DNA from: Actinomyces slackii
GTDB lineage: Bacteria > Actinomycetota > Actinomycetes > Actinomycetales > Actinomycetaceae
Assembly (NCBI RefSeq): GCF_900637295.1
Contig: NZ_LR134363.1
Span: forward strand, 930,001 to 994,000
DNA length: 64,000 nucleotides
Direction: 5' to 3'
Under the pieces are notes generated by a model, which worked only from the letters and a program-made list of their open reading frames with translations, made no database searches and was not told the origin of the DNA. Numbering within the stretch: the first letter of the stretch is position 1; each line of letters starts with the position of its first letter. The position numbers and the translations under genes were made by a program. This document shows positions 24,971 to 32,784 of the stretch, piece by piece.

Positions 24971-25606
24971 TTACGAGAGAGGGGCGATGAGCCCGAGGCT
25001 GGCCAGCAGGTGGGGCATGGTCGTTGAGGGGCAGGGGCCCTGGGTGTCTCGCTCGGGCAGGGCCTCGCCGGGCAGGTGACATCGGTCGACGGCGTCGCGC
25101 ATGGCCTCGGCGCAGAGCAGATCGTCAGGGATGGTCTTGGCGCCCTTGGGTTGTCTGGTGAGTTGGGCGTAGTGGGCCTGCGCATCGGCCTGGCTCTGGT
25201 AGTTCCGCACAGGCTCATAGTGGGCGTTGAGCCAGACCTCGAAGCAGGGCACCGAGACGACGCCGTGCACAATCGTTCTCCGCGTGGTCAGTCGTTTGCA
25301 CTCGCGCAGAAAGGTGGAACGGTCCTCGCCGTCGTGGTCGACGATGATCCAGACCTCCTCGAAGGCGCTGAGGTCCGATCGTGGTCCCTTGAGATCCTTG
25401 ACCACAGTCGACGGGGCGCCACCAATGTACTTAACTGTGACGGCGACGCCTTGGCTGAATTCGCGGGTGAGGCGAGCCAGCCAATCCAGGTAGTGCTTCT
25501 CCGTCACGGCTCCGTTGGTGACCAGGAGCACTGCGCGCTTCTCCTGGCGGGGTTGCCGGCCCCTCCGCCGCCCTGCCTGGCGGCGGTTATTCCCCCGTGG
25601 TGCCAC
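24971..25606 (-). CDS. RloB-like TOPRIM-fold protein, effector of the RloA/RloB pair
   Basis: A 211-aa cytosolic protein. It has a basic start (RRQAGRRRGRQPRQEKR), then LLVTNGAVTEKHYLDWL, corresponding to the EGxTEpxYf motif of RloB. VWIIVDHDGEDR gives the acidic Asp-x-Asp of a TOPRIM-like fold, and VSVPCFEVWLNAHY is also typical of RloB. In canonical members the first motif has Glu where this protein has Asn. The GTG start is 1 nt after the RloA stop, so expression is coupled. RloB-like proteins occur as second genes of ATPase-nuclease abortive-infection systems such as AbiL; antiphage function here is inferred. Confidence 0.8.
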   Translation of the reverse strand: MAPRGNNRRQAGRRRGRQPRQEKRAVLLVTNGAVTEKHYLDWLARLTREFSQGVAVTVKYIGGAPSTVVKDLKGPRSDLSAFEEVWIIVDHDGEDRSTFLRECKRLTTRRTIVHGVVSVPCFEVWLNAHYEPVRNYQSQADAQAHYAQLTRQPKGAKTIPDDLLCAEAMRDAVDRCHLPGEALPERDTQGPCPSTTMPHLLASLGLIAPLS

Positions 25607-25607
25607 C

Positions 25608-26915
25608 TCAGGCTGCCTCGTGGTCGGTGGCCAGCAGTTGCCGGATCTTGGAGGCGTCCACCGTGGGGATGGCGCCGAAGGCCCCGACGAGATATCGGCG
25701 CTGCTTGTTCGTGCCCTTGCGGGTGCTGGTGAAGTCCGCCAGGGAGAACAGTTCGCTGCGGCCGTCGCTCGACTTCTCGCACATCCACACCTCGCCGCTG
25801 TCCAGCAGTTGCGTGGGGGAGTTGTCCAGTAGGGAGGTGTCGTGGGTGGTGAAGACGAGTTGGGCGCCCGTGCGGTTGAGATCGGGGTCCTTGAACAGCT
25901 CCACCAGCGTGGCGCTCAGAGTCGGATGCAGGCTGGCATCGAGCTCATCGACGAACAGGGTCTGGCCCTGACGCATGGCGTCCAGGGCAGGGCCCACCGT
26001 CGCCAGCCAGGTCACAGTGCCCTGGCTCTGGGCGCCAAGGGGAAGGCGGCGCTCCTGGCCGTCAGTACCCCGGTGGTAGAAGACGAGTGACCGTTTGAGC
26101 GCGGCGAGGAGATCATCGGGGATTGCGTCCTCCTCCTGCTCGTGGACGGACCGGAGGAAGCGACGAAGCGAGTCCAGGAACTCCGGCGGAAGATCTCGCT
26201 CCTCCAGCTCCACCCGAGTGATGCCAAGGTCGGCGGTGTGCGCAATCGCGTCTGAGATCTCAGTCCACTGCGCAGGTGTGTTCGCAAGCTGGGCCATCAT
26301 CCACTGCAATCGCGCCGCCCGCTCCTCGTCGTCGTGGCGGATGAAGCGGAAGGCGCGCAGGCCGCGGGCCACTGGCGCCAGGGAGGCGTGGCCATACCTC
26401 AGGGCAACGGCCAGGAAGAGGTCCTCGGTTGTGGTGATGCGTCGGACCTCGGCGGTGGGGCCTGTCAGAGAGCTGCCGGCGTCGATGGTCGGCTCCTTGT
26501 CCTGCTCGCCCTGGGTGCGGATGAACAGCTTCCTCCAGCGGAAGCCGGCCTCCCACAGCTCCTCGCGGGCAATGCCCCAGGGCTGAGCCTCGACGCTGTA
26601 GGCGTAGCGGATGCCCTCGTGGATGAAGTCCACGTGGTAGCGCGTTGGGAGGGCGGCTGACTCGCCGTCAAGGAGGTGAGGCTGATGCAGGAGGCCGCGC
26701 TCGCCCTTGATGGCGTGCCGAAGGTGGCTGATCGCGCTGATCAGTGTGGACTTGCCCGAAGCATTGGCGCCATAGATCGCCGCGGTGCGCCAGGTGCTCT
26801 CCTCCCAGGAGGAACCCGCCCGAGGCGTGAGAGTCCGCAGAGCGCCCCGGGTCAAGTCAAGGGTGGCCTCCTCGGCGAAGCACCGGTAGTTGGCGACGGA
26901 GAACGCGAGCAACAT
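25608..26915 (-). CDS. RloA-like ABC/SMC-type AAA ATPase, partner of RloB
   Basis: A 435-aa cytosolic ATPase of the AAA15/AAA21 (OLD-like) type. Walker A YGANASGKST is at residues 48-57, just after the typical opening FSVANYRCFAEEATLDL. A coiled middle region follows, then an ABC-signature-like GAQSQGT, Walker B TLFVDELDASLHP and the switch His in FTTHDTSLLD. ATG 26915 is fixed by TATGGT 6 nt upstream; the frame stays open further up but runs into the palindrome. It forms a two-gene operon with rloB. In PARIS and AbiL-type systems the ATPase senses infection and releases a TOPRIM-type effector; a similar role is likely but unproven. Confidence 0.85.
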   Translation of the reverse strand: MLLAFSVANYRCFAEEATLDLTRGALRTLTPRAGSSWEESTWRTAAIYGANASGKSTLISAISHLRHAIKGERGLLHQPHLLDGESAALPTRYHVDFIHEGIRYAYSVEAQPWGIAREELWEAGFRWRKLFIRTQGEQDKEPTIDAGSSLTGPTAEVRRITTTEDLFLAVALRYGHASLAPVARGLRAFRFIRHDDEERAARLQWMMAQLANTPAQWTEISDAIAHTADLGITRVELEERDLPPEFLDSLRRFLRSVHEQEEDAIPDDLLAALKRSLVFYHRGTDGQERRLPLGAQSQGTVTWLATVGPALDAMRQGQTLFVDELDASLHPTLSATLVELFKDPDLNRTGAQLVFTTHDTSLLDNSPTQLLDSGEVWMCEKSSDGRSELFSLADFTSTRKGTNKQRRYLVGAFGAIPTVDASKIRQLLATDHEAA

Positions 26916-26921
26916 GGCGTC

Positions 26922-26927
26922 ACCATA
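26922..26927 (-). promoter_or_regulatory. -10 element of leaderless rloA-like gene
   Basis: On the minus strand TATGGT, 6 nt (GACGCC), then ATG at 26915. The same hexamer serves the DUF4143 gene. Confidence 0.55.
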
Positions 26928-27016
26928 CAGCGAGAGAGCTCCCGGGGGAAGAATCTTCCCGTAGAGCGGTCTTGGGGGATCTTGTGCGCCAGTCTTGGCT
27001 GGTGGGAGCAGGGCTG

Positions 27017-27048
27017 TGTGGGGCCTGCCTGTCGCGGCGCTCTGGTGA
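27017..27048. repeat. 32-bp direct repeat, right copy (isolated 3' end of a DUF4143 gene)
   Basis: Exact copy of 24937-24968, including the stop codon, without the rest of the gene. The 76-bp palindrome begins 12 nt later. It looks like the original 3' end of the DUF4143 gene, separated from it when the RloB/RloA segment arrived. Confidence 0.85.
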
Positions 27049-27060
27049 ACACCCTGGCCG

Positions 27061-27136
27061 TGACTCCGCCAATTTGCGTGAGTTCGTACTTTTCCGGGCC
27101 CGGAAAAGTACGAACTCACGCAAATTGGCGGAGTCA
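27061..27136. repeat. 76-bp perfect palindrome, copy 2
   Basis: Both 38-nt halves are exact reverse complements (TGACTCCGCC to TTTTCCGGG and back), with no loop. It could form a cruciform or act as a terminator in both directions. It ends 15 nt before the 3' end of the GH3 gene. Confidence 0.95.
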
Positions 27137-27151
27137 GGAGGAGTCAGGGAT

Positions 27152-29653
27152 TCAGGCGGCGCTGACCTCCTCGAAGAGCCGGGTATAGCTCTCCAGGTCC
27201 ATGTCCATGCCGGGCATGGCGGCCAGGCGGTTGACCGGGATGGCGGCCATCATCTCGAAGGTCGCCTCATCCTCGCGCAGGGAGGCCAGGGCCTGGGCGA
27301 AGGCCTCCTCCAGGCGCGGGCCGCCCACAGGGTGGGCCAGCCACTCGGCCACGGTGGAGTCCAGGCTCAGGGGCCGCACCCGCTGCGGGGCCCGGACGGC
27401 GATGGGCAGAACGGCGGGAAGGTCGCGGCTGGAGAAGCCCAGGCCGACCTCGTAGTCGCCCGCCTCCACCCTCCAGGCCGACGCGGCCTCATCCCAGTAG
27501 GCCAGGTCCCGGTGGGTCAGCTCGACGGCGACCTCCGTGGACTGCCCGGGCTCCAGGCGCACCTTGGTGAAGCCCCGCAGCTCGCGCGGGGCGCGCTCGA
27601 CAGCCGAGGCGCCGGCCCGGCCCACGTAGACCTGCACCACCTGAGCCCCGGCGCGCTGGCCGGTATTGGTCACGGTGGCGCGCACGGTGGCCAGGACGCG
27701 CCCCTGGGCCCCGGCATCACCGGCGCTCACGGGCGGACCCGCCACCAGGGCGCCGTCCTCCGCCCCACCGTCCTCCGCCCCTCCGGCCGGCTCCACGCTC
27801 GCCGCGCTCAGCGCGAAGGAGGTGTAGGTCAGGCCGTGCCCGAAGGGGTAGGCGACCTCGCGCCCCATGGCATCCAGGGCCCTGTAGCCGATGAAGATCC
27901 CCTCGCCGTAGTCCACGGCGGAGTCATGGCCGGGGAAGTTGAGCTGGGCGGGAAGGTCGGCCAGACGCACCGGCAGGCTCTCGGCAAGGTGGCCCGAGGG
28001 GGCCTGGGCGCCCAGGACGACGTCGGCGATGGCCGCCCCGCCGGCCTGCCCGCCCAGCCAGGCCACAGCCAGGGCATCGGCGGACTCGTCCCAGGAGACG
28101 TCGACGGCCGAGCCTCCCACCAGGATCACCACCGTGGTGGCCGCCACCTGCCCGACGGCGCGGACCAGCTCCACCTGTCCGGCCGGGATGTCCATGTGGC
28201 TGCGGTCGTATCCCTCGGACTCGTCGCTCTGGGGCAGGCCCACGATGAGCACGGCCGTGGTTCCGCGCGCCGCCTCGACGGCCTGGTTCCGCAGCGCCTC
28301 GGCGCTCAGCTCCTGGCCGGGGGCGCCGTCGGCCTCTGGCAGGTGGTAGCCGGGGGCGAAGGTCACCGCCTCCTCCCCGAGGGCCTGGCGGAAGGCGTCC
28401 AGGGCGCTGTCCAGGCGGGTGGGGTTGATTGTGGAGGAGCCGGCGCCCTGGTAGCGGGGTGTGCGGGCGAACTCCCCGATGAGGGCCAGGGGGCGCTCGG
28501 CGCTGAAGGCGGCGGGATCCAGGGGCAGGGCGGGGCCGTGAGCGGCGTCGTCGTTCTTGAGCAGCACGGTGGACTCGGCGGCGGCCCGGCGCGCCAGGGC
28601 GTGGTGGGCCGCCGGGTCGTAGTCGGCGCCCCGGGCCCGGGCCTCCTGGAGGGTGGCGCTGGAGCGCAGGATGAGGGTGACGATGCGCTCGACGGCGGCA
28701 TCCAGGACGGACTCCTCCAGCTCGCCGGAGCGCACCGCGTCCACGATCTGGGCGTCGGTGCGGCCCCCGGAGGCCGGCATCTCCAGGTCCAGGCCCGCGG
28801 CCAGGCTGGGGACGCGCTCGTTGACGGCGCCCCAGTCGGAGACGACGAGGTTGTCGAAGCCCCATTCCTGGCGCAGCACGGTGGTCAGCAGCCAGGGGTG
28901 CTCGCAGGCGTAGGTGCCGCCCAGCCGGTTGTAGGAGCACATGACGGTCCAGGGCTGGGCGGTGCGCACGATGTGCTCGAAGGCCGGCAGATAGATCTCC
29001 CGCAGCGCCCGCTCGCAGACGCGCACGTCGACGCGCATGCGGTCGGTCTCCTGGTTGTTGGCGGCGTAGTGCTTCAGGGAGGTGCCCACGCCCTGGGACT
29101 GGATGCCCTCGACCAGGGCGGCCCCGATGCGCCCGGCCAGGAGCGGGTCCTCGGAGACGTACTCGAAGTTGCGCCCGCACAGGGGCGAGCGCTTCATGTT
29201 GACCCCCGGGCCCAGGATGACGGCGACGTCGTTGGCGACGGTCTCGGCTCCTAGGGCCTGGCCGACGGCGCGGGCGAGCTCGGGGTCCCAGGAGGAGCCC
29301 AGGGCGGAGGCGGTGGGGAAGCAGGTGGCGGGCACGGAGTTGTTGATGCCCAGGTGGTCGGAGGACTCGGCCTGCTTGCGCAGGCCGTGGGGGCCGTCGG
29401 TGACCATGATCTGGGGGATGCCCAGGCGCTCGGCGGCCTTGAGGTGCCAGAAGTCGGCTCCGGAGGTCAGCCCGGCCTTCTCCTCCAGGGTCATGCGGGC
29501 CACGAGCTCTGCGGCACGGGCGCGGTGCTCCGCATCGGCACGGGCGCGGTGCTCCGCATGGGTGGGGGCGCGGTGCTCGCCGTCGGTGGGGGACTGGTGC
29601 GCCGCGGCGGGCGAAGGGGCCTGGGCGGTACCGGAGGGGTCGGCGGGGGTCAC
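27152..29653 (-). CDS. GH3 family glycosidase (beta-glucosidase-like)
   Basis: A glycoside hydrolase of 833 aa without a signal peptide, probably acting in the cytosol on imported oligosaccharides. After an Ala/His/Arg-rich repeat (HAEHRARADAEHRARA) come MTLEEKAGLTSGADFWH, the TSLKHYAANNQETDRM substrate region and the nucleophile motif VVSDWGAV. Next are the GH3 C-terminal domain with a likely acid/base region GLPQSDESEGYDR and a fibronectin III-like domain (GYRALDAMGREVAYPFGHGL onward). AAAGGAG precedes the GTG start by 6 nt. Family members cleave beta-glucosides or beta-xylosides; which one cannot be decided here. Confidence 0.9.
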   Translation of the reverse strand: MTPADPSGTAQAPSPAAAHQSPTDGEHRAPTHAEHRARADAEHRARAAELVARMTLEEKAGLTSGADFWHLKAAERLGIPQIMVTDGPHGLRKQAESSDHLGINNSVPATCFPTASALGSSWDPELARAVGQALGAETVANDVAVILGPGVNMKRSPLCGRNFEYVSEDPLLAGRIGAALVEGIQSQGVGTSLKHYAANNQETDRMRVDVRVCERALREIYLPAFEHIVRTAQPWTVMCSYNRLGGTYACEHPWLLTTVLRQEWGFDNLVVSDWGAVNERVPSLAAGLDLEMPASGGRTDAQIVDAVRSGELEESVLDAAVERIVTLILRSSATLQEARARGADYDPAAHHALARRAAAESTVLLKNDDAAHGPALPLDPAAFSAERPLALIGEFARTPRYQGAGSSTINPTRLDSALDAFRQALGEEAVTFAPGYHLPEADGAPGQELSAEALRNQAVEAARGTTAVLIVGLPQSDESEGYDRSHMDIPAGQVELVRAVGQVAATTVVILVGGSAVDVSWDESADALAVAWLGGQAGGAAIADVVLGAQAPSGHLAESLPVRLADLPAQLNFPGHDSAVDYGEGIFIGYRALDAMGREVAYPFGHGLTYTSFALSAASVEPAGGAEDGGAEDGALVAGPPVSAGDAGAQGRVLATVRATVTNTGQRAGAQVVQVYVGRAGASAVERAPRELRGFTKVRLEPGQSTEVAVELTHRDLAYWDEAASAWRVEAGDYEVGLGFSSRDLPAVLPIAVRAPQRVRPLSLDSTVAEWLAHPVGGPRLEEAFAQALASLREDEATFEMMAAIPVNRLAAMPGMDMDLESYTRLFEEVSAA

Positions 29654-29741
29654 GTGGAGCTCCTTTGGTCGGGAATGACGCCCGCGATTCTACCACTTGG
29701 TTGTTTCTCGCGGCAGGCCGCCCTCGATCCGTCGGGGCAGA

Positions 29742-29802
29742 CGAAGAGCCCGGGTGCGGATGGAAGCCCGCGAAGGGCCTCCGCCCGCACCCGGGCTCTT
29801 CG
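29742..29802. terminator. 18-bp stem terminator between glycosyltransferase and GH3 genes
   Basis: Arms 29742-29759 and 29785-29802 pair perfectly (CGAAGAGCCCGGGTGCGG with its complement) across a 25-nt loop. It lies 30 nt after the glycosyltransferase stop. Confidence 0.7.
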
Positions 29803-29831
29803 TTGGGGTCGGTCGCGCCTGGCGCCGATCC

Positions 29832-31289
29832 TCAGGCCAATGCCAGGGAGGAGCGTGACGCACGGGCTCCAAGACCGGTGCCCGGGCCCTCCAGGAGCTC
29901 CATGATGGAGCGGGCGGCCTCGCCGGGACCGTCGAGGCGCTCCATGAGGCGGGCCATCCGCTTGGCGCGTCCGCGCATGTCCGGGTCGGCCAGGGATGTG
30001 CGGATCAGGGCGGGCCAGTCGGTGGTGGCGGCGTCGGCCTGGTTGACCAGGCGGGCCGAGCCGAAGGCCACGCAGCGCTGCACGTTGAAGCGCTGCTCGA
30101 ACTGCAGCGGGATGCCGATGAAGGGCCAGCCCTGGACGCAACTGGTCTGAACGGTGCCCTCCCCGCCATGGGTGATGGCCAGGTCGATGGCATCCCCCAG
30201 GCGGTCGGCCGGCAGCCAGTCGGTGACATGCACATTGGCGGGCAGGGAGCTGATATCCGCCTCGCTCAGGTAACTGCGCACCGGGGCCAGGACTTGGCAG
30301 GGGGCCTGCTCCATGCGGCTCAGGACGCTGAGGATCAGCTCGCGATTGCCCGAGGAGCCCACCGCGAAGTAGACCAGGGGCTGCTCTCCGGCCGCGAGCT
30401 CGGCCACGATCGGGGGCACCTCCCCGGGCAGGTGGGCGAAGATCGGGCCGACGACGCGATGGTCCTCCGGCATCTCCAGGCTCGGGGGCAGCAGGTGGGG
30501 CGCGGAGGCGATGAGGTTGAGGTCGGCGGTCAGGCCGGCGGCGAAGCTGGAGGGGAGAGTCACGCCGTTATCCGCCGCCACCTGGTAGAAGGGGCGCGGC
30601 AGGGGGACTCGCATGCCGACCGTGTGCAGGGCCGCGGCGGAGGCGCGGTCGATGAGCCGCTGCGCTGCGGTGGTGCGCGGCAGGAAGCCCGTCGAGCCCA
30701 GGCGCTGGGCCGCCTCCAGGTGGGGCAGGGAGTAGGCGAAGGGCCGGACGAACACCAGGGGCACCGACTCGGCGCGCGCGGAGATGAACTGGCTGGGGGT
30801 GACCCCGATGACCACCGCGCCTGAGCACAGCCGGCGGATGAGGTCGCGCTCGGAGGCCACGCGCTGGGAGAGCATGGAGCGGGTGAAGGGGTGGCGCAGG
30901 CTGCGGCCCTGATCGAAGTCCAGGGCCTGGCGGGCCTCGGCATCCGTCAGGCGCGGCTCCTGGAGGATGAAGTCGAAGCCGGCCTGCTTGATGAGTTCGG
31001 AGTTGCGCGGGGAGAAGCCGGTGAAGACGCAGTCCACGCCGTCGGGCATGCGCTTGGCGACCTCGATGCTGCGCGTGACCTCGGCGATGTTGATGGTTTC
31101 GGGGGCGAATAGCACGCGGCAGGCGTGCGCCTGACCGCCTGACTCAGGAGAGGGGGCGCCGCTGGCGCGCATTGCGGCCGAGCGGGTATGAGAGTGGTGC
31201 GCCGAGCCGCGTGCTGCTGGTGCACCGGTCGTCGTGGTGTGGCTGCTGGCGTCATGAGCCGTTGTGCATCGGTGTGCGATGACCGACAT
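29832..31289 (-). CDS. UDP-glycosyltransferase-like protein (GT1/GT-B fold)
   Basis: A 485-aa cytosolic or peripheral glycosyltransferase. ATG 31289 is chosen because AGGGGAG lies 7 nt upstream; an in-frame TTG further up lacks such a site. The first 65 residues are low-complexity. The GT-B N-domain begins HACRVLFAPETINIAEVTRS. The C-domain has the UGT-type LVYFAVGSSGNRELIL, VHVTDWLPADRLGDAIDLAI and THGGEGTVQTSCVQGWPFIG. These match the donor-binding signature of UGT/macrolide glycosyltransferases (HGGxGT, then PxxxxQ replaced by IPLQFEQRFN). The acceptor is unknown. A TetR gene lies upstream on the same strand. Confidence 0.8.
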   Translation of the reverse strand: MSVIAHRCTTAHDASSHTTTTGAPAARGSAHHSHTRSAAMRASGAPSPESGGQAHACRVLFAPETINIAEVTRSIEVAKRMPDGVDCVFTGFSPRNSELIKQAGFDFILQEPRLTDAEARQALDFDQGRSLRHPFTRSMLSQRVASERDLIRRLCSGAVVIGVTPSQFISARAESVPLVFVRPFAYSLPHLEAAQRLGSTGFLPRTTAAQRLIDRASAAALHTVGMRVPLPRPFYQVAADNGVTLPSSFAAGLTADLNLIASAPHLLPPSLEMPEDHRVVGPIFAHLPGEVPPIVAELAAGEQPLVYFAVGSSGNRELILSVLSRMEQAPCQVLAPVRSYLSEADISSLPANVHVTDWLPADRLGDAIDLAITHGGEGTVQTSCVQGWPFIGIPLQFEQRFNVQRCVAFGSARLVNQADAATTDWPALIRTSLADPDMRGRAKRMARLMERLDGPGEAARSIMELLEGPGTGLGARASRSSLALA

Positions 31290-31581
31290 ACGATGTCTCC
31301 CCTGGGTCAATGGCAAAAAGAACGAAGGCTCAATCTATTGGATGCCTCGTCCAATACGCTCGGAGAGTACCAGGTGTTCAGGGCCCGTGCCATCAGCCTG
31401 GAGGGGGAATTCGTCCTGTTGCGCTATCGCAAGCCTGTGTGCGTGGCGTAGGCGACTTTCGCCAGCGGTGCCAGCGGTCTCCGGCCCGTCATTCGGGGCG
31501 ACTGGGGTGAGCGCGTGCGTTTATTGACGTTACCTTTCTGTGATGCTGGAGGGGCCCGGAATGCCCCTGCGGCAGCACCGC
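31290..31581. other. AT-richer intergenic region with possible operator
   Basis: Upstream region of the glycosyltransferase gene. An inverted repeat ATTGGA-N7-TCCAAT at 31337-31355 could be an operator, possibly for the TetR protein encoded next door. A plus-strand 53-codon frame from 31291 has no ribosome site and is not called. Confidence 0.3.
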
Positions 31582-32166
31582 CTACGGGGCGGGCTCCTTC
31601 TGCGGGACGAGGGCGTGCAGCGCCCTGACCATCATCCCGACCACCGTCTCGCGATCGATCTCGGGGTGGTTCTGCCACTCCAGGCATGTGGCCACCATCA
31701 TGCTGGTCCACGTGCGCAGGGCGAAGCGGGCCTGGACGTCGGAATCAGGGATGCCCAGCAGATGCAGCAGCAGCGCCTCGAAGTGCTCACGGCTGGCCTG
31801 GATCGCCTCGCCGATCACCGCGTCGTTCTTCTCCAGGCCGGCCACATGCAGCGCCTGGTAGCCCATGGGCCTGCCCTGGACGTAGGCGACGTAGGCAGTG
31901 ATGACGTCCTCGATGCTCTCCTCGCCCGCGAGCTTCTCCACCTGGCTGATCTCATGGGCCACGATCGCCCGAACCAGATCCTGCTTGGTGGGGAAGTAGT
32001 GGTAGAAGAGCGCGCGGGAGGCGCCTGCCCGCTTGGCGATGTCATTGACCGAGACCTGCATGAGGGACCCCGTCGCGAAGATCTCCAGCCCTACTGCCAT
32101 GATCTCCTCCCGCCGCTGCTCGGGGCTGAGACGCCGACGCTGATCAGTGGACTGCTGAGGGTTCAC
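31582..32166 (-). CDS. TetR-family transcriptional regulator
   Basis: A one-component repressor of 194 aa. The N-terminal DNA-binding domain (residues about 14-62) contains RREEIMAVGLEIFATGSLM and the helix-turn-helix VSVNDIAKRAGASRALFYHY. FPTKQDLVRAIVAHE completes the TetR signature. The C-terminal ligand domain has no recognisable specificity. The GTG start is 6 nt after TAACCT, so it is probably leaderless. The nearest gene on the same strand is the glycosyltransferase 292 nt downstream; the inverted repeat between them is a possible binding site. Confidence 0.9.
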   Translation of the reverse strand: MNPQQSTDQRRRLSPEQRREEIMAVGLEIFATGSLMQVSVNDIAKRAGASRALFYHYFPTKQDLVRAIVAHEISQVEKLAGEESIEDVITAYVAYVQGRPMGYQALHVAGLEKNDAVIGEAIQASREHFEALLLHLLGIPDSDVQARFALRTWTSMMVATCLEWQNHPEIDRETVVGMMVRALHALVPQKEPAP

Positions 32167-32172
32167 ACGCTG

Positions 32173-32178
32173 AGGTTA
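32173..32178 (-). promoter_or_regulatory. -10 element of leaderless tetR gene
   Basis: On the minus strand TAACCT, 6 nt (CAGCGT), then GTG at 32166. Confidence 0.5.
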
Positions 32179-32784
32179 CTGGTTGGCGGGCCCACCCGTC
32201 GGTGAGCCTCGCGGGCAGGACCCGCGCAATCATGCTGCTCCTCCCGCCCGCGCATGCCGTGCGCTGCGGGCAACGGGTCCCGGGTGACGGTCATGCGCTG
32301 CCCGCCCGGTGTGCCCTGCCCGCCCGGTGCGCACTGCGCGTCCGGTGTGCCCTGACCGCCCGGTGCGCGCTGCGCGGTCGGGGTCGACGTCGACGTCGAC
32401 GTCGGCGGGGTCCGGCCGGCTCCGGGGCCGCCGTGTGAGTCGCCGTATGGGTCTGGGGTGGACTTGACCCCCGGGTCCGGGGGTGTGCCCCGGACCCGGG
32501 GGTCCAAGCCTCGCGAGGGACCGTCTGCGACCCGGGTTCCCATGCACCCGGGGAGGCGGTCGCCTCCTTCACCGGAAGCGGCGGCTCCAGGCTCCCTAAG
32601 ACCTGTTGCCGGCCTCGGAGGTCCGTTCCGTCGTCGGGCTCCCCAACCCTCGGGACCGGTTCCGTCCGGTGGTGTCCACTATGTAACGCCATGACCCTGA
32701 AAGAACCCACCGATGCGTACTGAGAACCCCCTGAGAAAAACACCCGGCACCACCGGCAGGGGCGGGACGGGAGAGGGCGCGCAG
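32179..32784. other. 600-nt gene-free region with tandem repeats and a strong hairpin
   Basis: From about 32291 to 32400 there are imperfect tandem units around GCCCGCCCGGTG and CTGCGC, then GTCGAC three times at 32379-32398. A 16-bp perfect hairpin follows (arms 32467-32482 and 32488-32503, loop GTGTG). The remainder to 32784 is the 3' flank of rarA. A small RNA transcribed on the minus strand and ending at this hairpin is possible; I matched none of the standard RNA families. Confidence 0.45.
32467..32503 (-). terminator. 16-bp perfect hairpin downstream of rarA
   Basis: ACCCCCGGGTCCGGGG pairs with its exact complement across 5 nt. It lies 280 nt after the rarA stop, so it may end a long 3' UTR or a separate RNA. 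Confidence 0.5.

Noticed and set aside
27061..27136. Palindrome as the end of an insertion sequence
   Set aside because: No transposase frame lies between or beside the two copies, and no short target duplications were visible at the palindrome borders.
32510..32700. Possible SRP RNA or RNase P RNA downstream of rarA
   Set aside because: The conserved core sequences of those RNAs (for example the SRP GGAAGGAAGCAGC loop region) are not present. Only a possible unnamed RNA remains.
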